14,380 nucleotides of DNA from Salinibacterium sp. (GCA_004297555.1 SCSV01000226.1:1-14380), one strand, 5' to 3'; counted from the first letter of the stretch, positions 8,101 through 14,222 are shown. Made by a program: numbers and translations. The notes: generated by a model not told the origin, from the letters alone.

Positions 8101-8137
8101 GCCACCCTCCCTATACCCCCAAAACGCCCGGAACGAG

Positions 8138-8166
8138 TTGACATACGTCATCTTGTGCCTGATAGT
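8138..8166 (+). promoter_or_regulatory. Consensus-like promoter TTGACA - 17 bp - GATAGT
   Basis: A perfect -35 (8138-8143) and a 4/6 -10 (8161-8166, keeping A2 and T6) are separated by the ideal 17 bp. Seven nt after the -10 box is the ATG of a 32-codon ORF at 8174. It is the best-matching promoter in the window. It points toward the winged-helix regulator at 8428 and away from tadA. Confidence 0.7.
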
Positions 8167-8173
8167 TGCATGC

Positions 8174-8272
8174 ATGACTGTACGCGCGTATTCTCCGACC
8201 TCCATCGAGGCTCCCGGGGTTGCTGGCATGATGATGCCGGCGCGCGGCATGTGTTGTCGAATGTGCGCCTAA
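8174..8272 (+). CDS. Putative leader peptide, 32 residues, Met/Cys-rich C terminus
   Basis: This short ORF starts with ATG exactly 7 nt after the GATAGT -10 box, the spacing of the leaderless genes in this window. It encodes MTVRAYSPTSIEAPGVAG followed by MMMPARGMCCRMCA and a TAA stop. Five of the last 14 residues are Met and three are Cys, which is very rare by chance and recalls leader peptides that sense sulfur amino acids, or Met/Cys metal-binding tails. The winged-helix regulator gene begins 155 bp after its stop, with possible hairpins between. I do not recognise a family. Evidence is position and composition only, so translation is a prediction. Confidence 0.5.
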   Translation: MTVRAYSPTSIEAPGVAGMMMPARGMCCRMCA

Positions 8273-8279
8273 TCGGCCA

Positions 8280-8329
8280 ATCCTCGCCGAGTTCCATTCG
8301 CCAGCGAACGAACTCCCCGGATCCTCGCC
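8280..8329 (+). promoter_or_regulatory. Structured leader: hairpin flanked by 9-bp direct repeats
   Basis: A stem of GAGTTC/GAACTC (8289-8294 with 8310-8315) continues after a small internal loop as TTCG/CGAA around the loop CCAG. It is flanked exactly by two copies of ATCCTCGCC (8280-8288 and 8321-8329). Each copy contains ATCCT, complementary to the AGGAT of the regulator's ribosome site (8415-8419) and of a second AAGGAT at 8375-8380. A further CCCC/GGGG hairpin lies at 8386-8400. It could be an attenuation leader for the downstream gene; this is inference. Confidence 0.35.
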
Positions 8330-8427
8330 CTCATCACGGCGACAATCCGTAAAGCACCACCATGCAACACCGCGAAGGATCACAACCCCATCATTAGGGG
8401 CCCTTCACAAGCCAAGGATTTCAGCAC

Positions 8428-9129
8428 ATGTCAATCGCAACTATTGAACGCGCACCGCTTTCCGCGTTTGCGCCTGCCGCGCCGGTAGCGGCGCCTGCCC
8501 CCGAGACTCGACGTTTGCGCGCGGTGCCCACCGGCACCGAGGCGCGCGGCTTCGTTCTCTACGTGGGCATCGACGAACTCAAGGCGGCCAACGCCGGAAC
8601 CGACCTCGGCCACCTCGTCGAACAGCTCAAGCAACTGGTCACCCAGCTCGCTCCGGCAGCCGAGACGCACGCGGCCGTGGCCCTCGCACCCATCGGTGCC
8701 GGCGGTCGCGACGTCGACGTGGTGCGGCTCGCGCTGCAAGATCCCTCGGCGCTCGCCAAGAACCGGGCCGCGGATGCCCCGGCCCCCCGCCCTCGCAGCG
8801 GAGTCGTGGTCGACATCTCCCGTAAGCGCGTCACGCTCGATGGTGACACCGCGCCACTCACCTACAAGGAGTTCGAGTTGCTGCAGTATCTCGTTCTGCG
8901 TGAGGGACGCACAATCGACCGTTCCGAACTGATCTCCTCGCTGTGGTCGGCGGGTGACGACGAGATTCCGAACGAGCGAACGATCGACGTGCACGTGCGC
9001 CGGCTGCGCGCGAAGCTCGGCGACTACGAGGACATCGTGCGCACGGTTCGCGGCATCGGTTACCGTTTCGACCGCCACGCGGATGTGTCGATTCGCCAGG
9101 CTTCGACGCCCAGCCCCGACTTCTTCTAG
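8428..9129 (+). CDS. Orphan winged-helix (OmpR/PhoB-type) regulator without a receiver domain
   Basis: The 233-residue protein has a C-terminal OmpR/PhoB DNA-binding domain (about residues 128-220): a beta platform VVVDISRKRVTLDGDTAPL, then YKEFELLQYLVLREGRTIDRS, the recognition region NERTIDVHVRRLRAKLGD and the wing TVRGIGYRFDR. The N-terminal part is not a receiver. An Ala/Pro-rich stretch (about 9-25) leads into a small unassigned region (about 36-110) with GFVLYVGIDEL and two helices. There is no phosphoacceptor Asp motif, so control by a histidine kinase is unlikely. From memory, similar proteins occur widely in Microbacteriaceae. An AAGGA ribosome site lies 9 nt before the ATG. Its transcript may start at 8174 and include the leader peptide. 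DNA targets are unknown. Confidence 0.88.
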   Translation: MSIATIERAPLSAFAPAAPVAAPAPETRRLRAVPTGTEARGFVLYVGIDELKAANAGTDLGHLVEQLKQLVTQLAPAAETHAAVALAPIGAGGRDVDVVRLALQDPSALAKNRAADAPAPRPRSGVVVDISRKRVTLDGDTAPLTYKEFELLQYLVLREGRTIDRSELISSLWSAGDDEIPNERTIDVHVRRLRAKLGDYEDIVRTVRGIGYRFDRHADVSIRQASTPSPDFF

Positions 9130-9457
9130 GCGGCGGCTGACCCCCGTTTGCTGGGAATGGTCTGCCATCTCTCGACGCCGTTATCGTTCCGTTATAAATT
9201 CATATCGCAGAGTTGTTTGCTGTGGCAGCTGCTGCTGGATGTGATTGCAGGACACTCTTGGTGCAATGAGTTGGGGCCGGTTTCGATCTCTCGAAACCGG
9301 CCCTCAGCCCTTACAGCACTGCGTGGCGAGAACCGAAACCCCCCTAGTGCGCCGAATCGGATCAATAATTCCGTGACTGGCTTCCTTGCTGGGGACTTGC
9401 TCAGGCGCAGCGAAGTATTGTCGTCGCTATGCCATTTGGGTCTGAGCGGAGAACGGT
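9130..9457. other. Intergenic region with strong hairpin and possible small RNA
   Basis: No convincing coding gene was seen. The first part holds an AT-rich patch with TATAAA (9193-9198) that could be a -10 box, a 6-bp inverted repeat ATTGCA/TGCAAT (9244-9249 with 9262-9267), and then the 13-bp hairpin at 9274-9303. The rest up to the next gene shows no clear signal beyond a GGAG ribosome-like site at 9448-9451. Confidence 0.5.
9274..9303 (+). terminator. Very strong 13-bp perfect hairpin, probable terminator of the winged-helix gene
   Basis: GGGCCGGTTTCGA and its exact complement TCGAAACCGGCCC surround a 4-nt TCTC loop. It lies 145 bp after the regulator's stop and is followed by TCAGCCCTTACA rather than a T-run, so it would be a U-tail-poor terminator of the kind common in actinobacteria. 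Being symmetric it could act in both directions or be a processed RNA 3' end. Confidence 0.6.
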
Positions 9458-10249
9458 GTGACTAGGAAAGACGGTCAGCTTCGGGTACCCGAGGTTACGG
9501 GGTACTTCTGGGCCATCAAGGCACTGTCAACCGCGATAGGCGAGGCGACTAGTGATTTCTTGGTTCACATCATTGGGCCGATACCGGCCGTCGCTCTCGG
9601 CTTTGTCGGCTTCGTCATCGCCATGGCCATCCAATTTTCGCGCCGACGCTACATCGCGTGGTCATACTGGTTGGCCGTTGTCATGGTCGGGGTGTTCGGC
9701 ACGATGGCCGCTGACGTGCTCCATGTCGGACTCGGCATTCCCTATGTCGCTTCCAGTATCTTCTTCGCGGTCGCCCTTGCTGCGGTCTTCGTGACCTGGC
9801 GGGCTGTCGAGAAGACCCTTTCAATCCACAGCGTGGATTCCTTTAGCCGAGAAGTCTTCTACTGGCTCGCTGTTATTGCGACGTTCGCACTTGGCACTGC
9901 GGCAGGCGACCTTACTGCCGTGACTCTTGACCTGGGCTACTTGCTGTCCGCAGTGCTCTTCGCCGTTGTCATACTGCTCCCCGCCGTCGGGTACTGGCGT
10001 TTTCGCTTGAACGCAATTTTCGCCTTCTGGTTCGCCTATGTGGCTACCCGCCCGTTAGGGGCATCCATGGCCGACTGGTTCGGCAAGGAACAGTCCGTCG
10101 GTGGACTCGGCCTCGGATCTGGCCCGGTAGTTCTGGTGTTGGCCGTGTCGATCACAATTCTCGTCATCTACCTCACCGTGACGAAACGAGACGTGCAGCC
10201 GTCAGTCGAGCGGCAACCGCTCTTGGCCGCGGTCGAAGAGTCTGCTTAG
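9458..10249 (+). CDS. DUF347-repeat (COG4705) integral membrane protein
   Basis: This 263-residue membrane protein consists of four internal repeats, each with the exact pattern W-x9-G-x4-D: W18-G28-D33, W71-G81-D86, W136-G146-D151 and W191-G201-D206. That is the DUF347 repeat architecture of COG4705. The acidic residue at the end of each repeat and the fourfold symmetry suggest a channel or carrier with a central acidic site, but no function is established to my knowledge. IHSVDSFSREVFYW between repeats 2 and 3 is also family-like. The GTG at 9458 has a GGAG site about 6 nt upstream. The coding sequence looks somewhat more AT-rich than its neighbours. A GGTTCC/GGAACC hairpin (10339-10353) downstream may end its transcript. 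Confidence 0.82.
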   Translation: MTRKDGQLRVPEVTGYFWAIKALSTAIGEATSDFLVHIIGPIPAVALGFVGFVIAMAIQFSRRRYIAWSYWLAVVMVGVFGTMAADVLHVGLGIPYVASSIFFAVALAAVFVTWRAVEKTLSIHSVDSFSREVFYWLAVIATFALGTAAGDLTAVTLDLGYLLSAVLFAVVILLPAVGYWRFRLNAIFAFWFAYVATRPLGASMADWFGKEQSVGGLGLGSGPVVLVLAVSITILVIYLTVTKRDVQPSVERQPLLAAVEESA

Positions 10250-10338
10250 AGAACGATGCGCAAGAGACTTCTCGCGTTCGCGGGATGGAACTCGACGCAG
10301 GCCGTCAGGAGGAACCACTCAACAATGGGGTTCCGATC

Positions 10339-10353
10339 GGTTCCCGTGGAACC
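10339..10353 (+). terminator. Weak hairpin after the DUF347 gene
   Basis: GGTTCC-CGT-GGAACC forms a 6-bp stem with a 3-nt loop. A further GGTTCC copy lies at 10329-10334. It stands about 90 bp after the DUF347 stop and directly before the -35 of the next gene, with no T-run. Terminator function is only possible. Confidence 0.25.
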
Positions 10354-10382
10354 TTGATCCTTCGGCGTCGCGCCGGTAACAT
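10354..10382 (+). promoter_or_regulatory. Promoter TTGATC - 17 bp - TAACAT of the ArsR-SRPBCC operon
   Basis: The -35 TTGATC (10354-10359) and -10 TAACAT (10377-10382) have ideal spacing. The ATG of the ArsR gene follows 8 nt later, so the message is probably leaderless. An inverted repeat begins inside the -10 box and covers the expected transcription start. Confidence 0.6.
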
Positions 10383-10399
10383 ACAATCAAATGGTTGTA
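10382..10399 (+). promoter_or_regulatory. Predicted ArsR operator, inverted repeat TACAATCAAATGGTTGTA
   Basis: This 18-bp near-palindrome (14 of 18 positions symmetric, arms TACAA and TTGTA) spans the end of the -10 box, the start site and the first codons of the ArsR gene. From memory, similar TACAACCA..TGGTTGTA sites precede other ArsR-SRPBCC operons. Autorepression by occupancy of the promoter is the likely effect. Confidence 0.65.
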
Positions 10400-10732
10400 C
10401 AACAGGAACTCACTGACGACGACGTGAACCGCATCTTCCGGGCTCTCGCCGACGCAACGCGGCGCGATATCGTGCGAAGAACCCTGGTGGCCGAGATCTC
10501 GGTCTCCCATCTTGCGGACGCCTACGCCATGTCATTCGCGGCGGTTCAGAGGCATGTCGCCGTACTTGAGGAGGCGAAGCTCGTGACGAAAGAACCGCGG
10601 GGCCGGGAACGAATCGTGCGGGGCGACCCGGGTCGCATCCGCCAAGCGCAGCGCCTTCTCGATGGGTTCGAACAGATCTGGCGATCCAGAATCGACCGCC
10701 TCGACACCTTGCTCGAAGAGCAAGCCAACTAG
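10391..10732 (+). CDS. ArsR-family regulator paired with SRPBCC protein
   Basis: The 113-residue winged-helix regulator begins the fold with NRIFRALADATRRDIVRRTL. The recognition helix is MSFAAVQRHVAVLEEAKLV (about residues 49-67), and the wing carries TKEPRGRERIVRGDP. No metal-binding cysteines are present. It belongs to the ArsR subgroup that is cotranscribed with SRPBCC/AHSA1-domain genes, so its ligand may be something handled by that protein, but none is known here. The ATG at 10391 lies within a palindromic operator and 8 nt after the -10 box. The stop is 11 bp before the SRPBCC start, so the two form an operon. Confidence 0.92.
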   Translation: MVVQQELTDDDVNRIFRALADATRRDIVRRTLVAEISVSHLADAYAMSFAAVQRHVAVLEEAKLVTKEPRGRERIVRGDPGRIRQAQRLLDGFEQIWRSRIDRLDTLLEEQAN

Positions 10733-10743
10733 AAAGGCCGATC

Positions 10744-11727
10744 ATGCCAGTTACCTCCGTCGAAAAGGACCTCGACCGACTCACCCTCACCGTCGCGGCC
10801 GAGTTCGCGGCGCCGCTCCAGCGGGTGTGGGATGCCTACATTGACCCGCGTCAGATCGAACGATTCTGGGGTCCGCCTAGCTACCCGGCCACCTTCCTCC
10901 GGCATGACGGTGTTGCCGGCGGTCGGAGCGTGTACCGGATGACCGGACCAGAGGGGGACCAACATTACGGATGCTGGGAATGGACCAGTGTCTCAGCTCC
11001 CCGATCGTTCGAGGTCGTCGACTGGTTCGCCGACGAGAACGGCGCACCGAACGCTGATATGCCAGCCACTCGCATGACGTTCGAGTTCGAGCCGACTGCC
11101 TCCGGCTCGCGCCTCGTCACGACCTCGCACTTCGACTCGCTCGATCAACTCCAGCAGTTGCTCGACATGCAGATGCTTGAGGGCATCACCGAGGCGATGT
11201 CGCAGATCGACACCGTGCTCGCGGACCTGGCGGCCTTCGCCGCGGATCGCCCGGTGGAAGCGCAGTTCCTCAGCGACACGCAAGTGCGCATCGCGCGGGT
11301 CATCCGCGGCTCGGTTGAGCAGGTCTGGCGCGCTCACAACGACCCTGATCTGATGAAGCAGTGGATGCTCGGACCCGACGGGTGGACGATGCCGGTGTGT
11401 GAACCCGCAACACGTGTCGGCGACAGCTACCGGTACATGTGGTCTCCCGAAAGCGGAGGCGAGGGCTTCGGCTTCACCGGCGAATTGCTCGAGTCGGAGG
11501 AACCGTATCGCGCAGTCACGACCGAGGCGATGATCGGGCTGGATTCCCCGGCAACCCTCAACGAGCTCACCCTCACCCCAGTCGACGGCGGCACGCTGCT
11601 GACGCTCGTCATCACCTATGCCAATGCCGAACAGCGCGACGCGATCCTCGCGACGGGCATGACGGATGGCATGGAGGCAAGCTACGAACGCCTCGAAGGC
11701 CTGCTCGCGCCGACGGTTAGCGCCTAG
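10744..11727 (+). CDS. Tandem SRPBCC (AHSA1-like) double-domain protein
   Basis: The 327-residue protein has two START-like SRPBCC domains in tandem. The first (about residues 12-165) begins TLTVAAEFAAPLQRVWDAYIDP and has ERFWGPPSYPATF. The second (about 178-323) begins VRIARVIRGSVEQVWRAHNDP and has KQWMLGPDGWTMPVC. Each repeats the family pattern: a strand, then A/S-x-x-x-VW-x-A, then W-GP, a GG or GD turn and a late T-x-L-x-L strand. The domains form ligand-binding cavities; the ligand is unknown. Single-domain versions are usual, so the duplication is worth noting. An AAAGG ribosome site is 6 nt before the ATG. It is cotranscribed with the ArsR gene and convergent with the UbiB-like gene, 15 bp apart. 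Confidence 0.9.
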   Translation: MPVTSVEKDLDRLTLTVAAEFAAPLQRVWDAYIDPRQIERFWGPPSYPATFLRHDGVAGGRSVYRMTGPEGDQHYGCWEWTSVSAPRSFEVVDWFADENGAPNADMPATRMTFEFEPTASGSRLVTTSHFDSLDQLQQLLDMQMLEGITEAMSQIDTVLADLAAFAADRPVEAQFLSDTQVRIARVIRGSVEQVWRAHNDPDLMKQWMLGPDGWTMPVCEPATRVGDSYRYMWSPESGGEGFGFTGELLESEEPYRAVTTEAMIGLDSPATLNELTLTPVDGGTLLTLVITYANAEQRDAILATGMTDGMEASYERLEGLLAPTVSA

Positions 11728-11742
11728 TTCCCCGAGAGCTGG

Positions 11743-13422
11743 TCATCGCCGCCCGAGCACGCCCGCAAACACTGCGTGCAGCAACGGCAGCCCCGAGCCG
11801 ATCATGAGCCATGTGCCGAATACCTCGTCAGTGGGTCTCAGCAGGATCCCGCCGATGAGCACCACGCCGAACAGCGCGGCGGAGACGAGCCGCCCGCCAG
11901 TGCGTTCGAGCTGGCCGATGCGGCGCTCGAGTTGCGGGGCCTGCACCGAGACCTTGCCTTCCTCGAGTCGCACCGCGAGGTCGTCGAGGCGCTTGGGAAG
12001 GCTGGCGAGAACGCGTACGACCTCGAGCGCTTGCTTGGCGAAGTCCATCACGAGGTTGCCGCCCTCGGCGCGGATCAGCTGGGCGGAGTAGGGCTCGACG
12101 GCATCCCAGATGTTGAAGTCGTGGTCGAGCCCGCTGCACATTCCGGAGGTGAGCGCCATGGCCCGGATGATGAGCAGGAACTGCTCGGGAAACTGGAACG
12201 GCAGCGATCTAACCAGGTCGCTGAACTCGTTGGCGAACTCGCGGAACTCGCGCGGATCCACGTTGCGCAGCTCAGTGAAGCTCACGCCGCCGAAGCGGGC
12301 AAACACCTTCGTCATCGCACGCTCGAGCTCCGCCGTGTCGGCCGAGGGCAGCAGCACGCCGACCTCGCGGAAGCTGTCGACCATGCGCTTGCCGTCCCGC
12401 GCTGCGGCAGCGACGAGCAGTTTGCGCATGCCCGGCCGCAGGCTCTGCGGTACCTCGCCCATCATCCCGAAGTCGACGAAGGCGAAGTGCCAGCCGTCAG
12501 CCCGTGGGGTGACGAAGATGTTGCCGGGGTGCGGATCGGCGTGAAAGAACCCGTGAACGAACAACTGGTCGAACATGACGGCCGCGAACTCGACCGCGAC
12601 TTTCGCCGGGTCGATGCCGGCGGCGCGCAGAGCCTCGACGTCGTTGATCTTGATCGCCGTGACGTCTTCGAGCGTGAGCACGCGACGAGTGGTGCGCTCC
12701 CATATGATCTCGGGCACGGTCACGCGCCGGTCGTTGGCGAAGGACTCGGCGAACCGCTCGGCGTTCGCTGCCTCGTGCAGGTAGTCGATCTCTTCGAGGC
12801 TCGTCGTCGCGAACTCCTCGAGCAGGGCGGGCGCATCGACCCGGTCGCGCACGAGCCGGATGCGGCTGACCCACCCGGCGATGCGACGGAGCGACCGCAA
12901 GTCGACATCGACGACCTCGTGGATGCCGGGACGCTGGATCTTGATGACGACATCCGCGAGGCCGGTCTCGGCCGCATCCATCTCGGAGAGCCGCGCGCGG
13001 TATGCCTGCCCGAGCGAAGCGGAGGCGATCGGCTCGGGGTCGACGGAGGCGTAGGCCCGCTCGAGCGGCAACCCGAGCTCGGCCTCGGCGAGGGCGCGGA
13101 TCGCCTCGAACGGCACGGCGGGCACCTCGTCTTGCAGGCCGGCGAGCTCGCTCGTGATCTCGGGCGGCAGCACGTCGAGTCGGGACGACATGAACTGGCC
13201 GACCTTGATCATGAGGCCGCCGAGGTCGAGGGCGAGCAGGTGGAAGTTGCGCGCAAGCCGCGTGAACCGTGCGGCGCGGCCGCGTGCGGTCAGGCGCGCG
13301 AGCCCGATGCGCGGGAGGAACATCTCGTACCACAACGCCTCGACGAGGTAACGCGCGGCGAACCGCAGAATGCGTCGGGAGCGTGAGCGCAGGCGACCGC
13401 TCGGCCGAGCCGCTGGTGGCAC
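11743..13422 (-). CDS. ABC1/UbiB (AarF) family kinase-like protein
   Basis: The 559-residue protein is a member of the atypical protein-kinase-like family. Key motifs are KVGQ (residues 73-76), the alanine-rich nucleotide loop ASASLGQAY (133-141), the lysine in VVIKIQRPG (K161), the catalytic HADPHPGNI and the metal-binding FVDFG. Two C-terminal hydrophobic segments (SAALFGVVLIGGILL and a second ending in HAVFAGVLG) should anchor it in the membrane. Relatives support quinone biosynthesis or lipid homeostasis through an ATPase-like activity. Actinobacteria use menaquinone, so the role is uncertain and ubiB is not given. I choose the GTG at 13422, 4 bp after the PadR stop and 8 nt after AAGGA, rather than the open frame to 13470 that overlaps PadR. 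Confidence 0.92.
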   Translation of the reverse strand: MPPAARPSGRLRSRSRRILRFAARYLVEALWYEMFLPRIGLARLTARGRAARFTRLARNFHLLALDLGGLMIKVGQFMSSRLDVLPPEITSELAGLQDEVPAVPFEAIRALAEAELGLPLERAYASVDPEPIASASLGQAYRARLSEMDAAETGLADVVIKIQRPGIHEVVDVDLRSLRRIAGWVSRIRLVRDRVDAPALLEEFATTSLEEIDYLHEAANAERFAESFANDRRVTVPEIIWERTTRRVLTLEDVTAIKINDVEALRAAGIDPAKVAVEFAAVMFDQLFVHGFFHADPHPGNIFVTPRADGWHFAFVDFGMMGEVPQSLRPGMRKLLVAAAARDGKRMVDSFREVGVLLPSADTAELERAMTKVFARFGGVSFTELRNVDPREFREFANEFSDLVRSLPFQFPEQFLLIIRAMALTSGMCSGLDHDFNIWDAVEPYSAQLIRAEGGNLVMDFAKQALEVVRVLASLPKRLDDLAVRLEEGKVSVQAPQLERRIGQLERTGGRLVSAALFGVVLIGGILLRPTDEVFGTWLMIGSGLPLLHAVFAGVLGRR

Positions 13423-13426
13423 GCGG

Positions 13427-13981
13427 TTAGTCCTTGGCGAGGATGGCGTAGAGCTTGCGACGCGCCTCATTGAGCACGTCGACGGCTTCGGTCACCTGCT
13501 CAGGCTTGCCGGAGCGCCCGACTTGCGCGGCCGCTTGCGCGAGCTCGACACCAGCCTTCGGCAGGGCGCCGGCGCGATGGGTGTCGCGAACGCCCTGTGA
13601 CTCCCACGGTGCCTTTTGGTCGGCCGTGGCTTCCGTTGCGGCCCGACCCTCGTCGGTGAGGGAGTAGGTCTTGCGCCCGTTGCTCTCCTCGGCGCTGATG
13701 AGCCCCTCGTCGGCAAGCAGCTGCAGGGTCGGGTAGACCGAGCCGGGGCTCGGCTTCCACGCGCCGCCGCTGCGCTCCTCGATCTCATGGATGAGCTGGT
13801 ACCCGTGCATCGGCTTCTCAGCGAGCAGGGCCAGCACCGCTGCGCGCACGTCGCCGCGACCCATGCGGCTACCCGACTTCTGCTCGAACTGCCCACGGAA
13901 CTGCTCGACCGCATCCCAGATCGCCGTCGACAAGCCCTCGCCTGCTCGACCGCTGAACTTCTCTCCCGTGAACCCGCTCAT
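13427..13981 (-). CDS. PadR-family transcriptional regulator
   Basis: The 184-residue regulator has a Gly/Ser-rich N-terminal segment (about 1-45), then the PadR winged helix: GRGDVRAAVLALLAEKPMHGYQL (shown by DVRAAVLALLAEKPMHGYQ), IEERSGGAWKPSPGSVYPTL as recognition helix region, LADEGLISAEESNGRKTYSLT as wing. A C-terminal helix (about 130-183) probably serves dimerisation. The ATG at 13981 is chosen because a GGAGAGG site precedes it and a promoter is found at 14020-14048. The open frame extends to 14131, but that would start upstream of the promoter. It is the first gene of an operon with the UbiB-like gene (4-bp gap), and such PadR proteins commonly repress their own operon. The inducer is unknown. 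Confidence 0.92.
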   Translation of the reverse strand: MSGFTGEKFSGRAGEGLSTAIWDAVEQFRGQFEQKSGSRMGRGDVRAAVLALLAEKPMHGYQLIHEIEERSGGAWKPSPGSVYPTLQLLADEGLISAEESNGRKTYSLTDEGRAATEATADQKAPWESQGVRDTHRAGALPKAGVELAQAAAQVGRSGKPEQVTEAVDVLNEARRKLYAILAKD

Positions 13982-14010
13982 GGTGCCCTCTCCGCGTCGA
14001 GGCTTCTCAA

Positions 14011-14030
14011 CGACACTTAACGATATGTCG
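14011..14030 (-). promoter_or_regulatory. Predicted PadR operator, inverted repeat CGACA-N10-TGTCG
   Basis: The arms CGACA (14011-14015) and TGTCG (14026-14030) flank 10 bp that contain the -10 box. On the minus strand there is also a direct repeat TCGTTAAG/TCGTTGAG one helical turn apart (about 14006-14023). Position over the -10 suggests autorepression by the downstream PadR protein. Confidence 0.4.
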
Positions 14031-14048
14031 CTCAGGTGCTGATGCCAA
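14020..14048 (-). promoter_or_regulatory. Promoter TTGGCA - 17 bp - TATCGT of the PadR-UbiB operon
   Basis: On the minus strand TTGGCA (14048-14043, 5/6 to consensus) and TATCGT (14025-14020) have 17-bp spacing. The start site would be near 14013, giving a leader of about 32 nt with a GGAGAGG ribosome site before the ATG. Confidence 0.6.
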
Positions 14049-14120
14049 GAGGGATTCACGAATGCGGTGGGTACGCTTCCGCAGTGAGGGCACCGAGCCG
14101 CCCTGCGCAGGAAACCGAAA

Positions 14121-14143
14121 GACCCCAGCAAAGTACTGGGGTC
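14121..14143 (-). terminator. Rho-independent terminator of tRNA-Arg
   Basis: GACCCCAG and CTGGGGTC form an 8-bp stem with a 7-nt loop. On the minus strand it is followed by TTTCGGTTTC. It begins 4 nt after the tRNA CCA end, the usual place for a tRNA terminator. Confidence 0.85.
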
Positions 14144-14146
14144 GTA

Positions 14147-14222
14147 TGGTGCGCCCGGAGGGATTTGAACCCCCGGCCTATTGATCCGTAGTCAATTGCT
14201 CTATCCGCTGAGCTACGGGCGC
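14147..14222 (-). tRNA. tRNA-Arg (anticodon ACG), CCA encoded
   Basis: A complete cloverleaf can be folded on the minus strand: acceptor GCGCCCG/CGGGCGC, D-arm GCTC/GAGC, anticodon stem ATTGA/TCAAT with loop CTACGGA (anticodon ACG), a 5-nt variable loop AGGCC, and a T-arm with loop TTCAAAT. The body is 73 nt with discriminator A (14150), followed by genomic CCA (14149-14147). This tRNA is the substrate of TadA, whose gene is at 7648-8100. A34 is expected to become inosine, to read CGU, CGC and CGA. Terminator and promoter are adjacent. Confidence 0.97.

Noticed and set aside
8101..8250. N-terminal extension of tadA by 50 codons
   Set aside because: The shorter GTG start has an AGGGAGG ribosome site and matches the E. 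coli TadA N terminus. The extension lies over the divergent promoter.
7726..8352. 208-codon plus-strand ORF overlapping tadA and its upstream region
   Set aside because: Most of it is antisense to tadA. Its last part overlaps the proposed leader ORF in another frame but has no start at the right distance from the promoter and no biased composition.
9148..9465. 105-codon plus-strand ORF in the gap after the winged-helix gene
   Set aside because: It passes through the 13-bp hairpin, has no ribosome site or promoter at its start, and its composition is not protein-like.
11776..13386. 536-codon plus-strand ORF opposite the UbiB-like gene
   Set aside because: It is a high-GC shadow frame rich in E, H, R and G. 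The opposite strand has all UbiB motifs.
13982..14131. N-terminal extension of the PadR protein with a CPHC motif
   Set aside because: The extended start lies upstream of the TTGGCA/TATCGT promoter and inside the tRNA terminator region. The ATG at 13981 has a GGAGAGG site.
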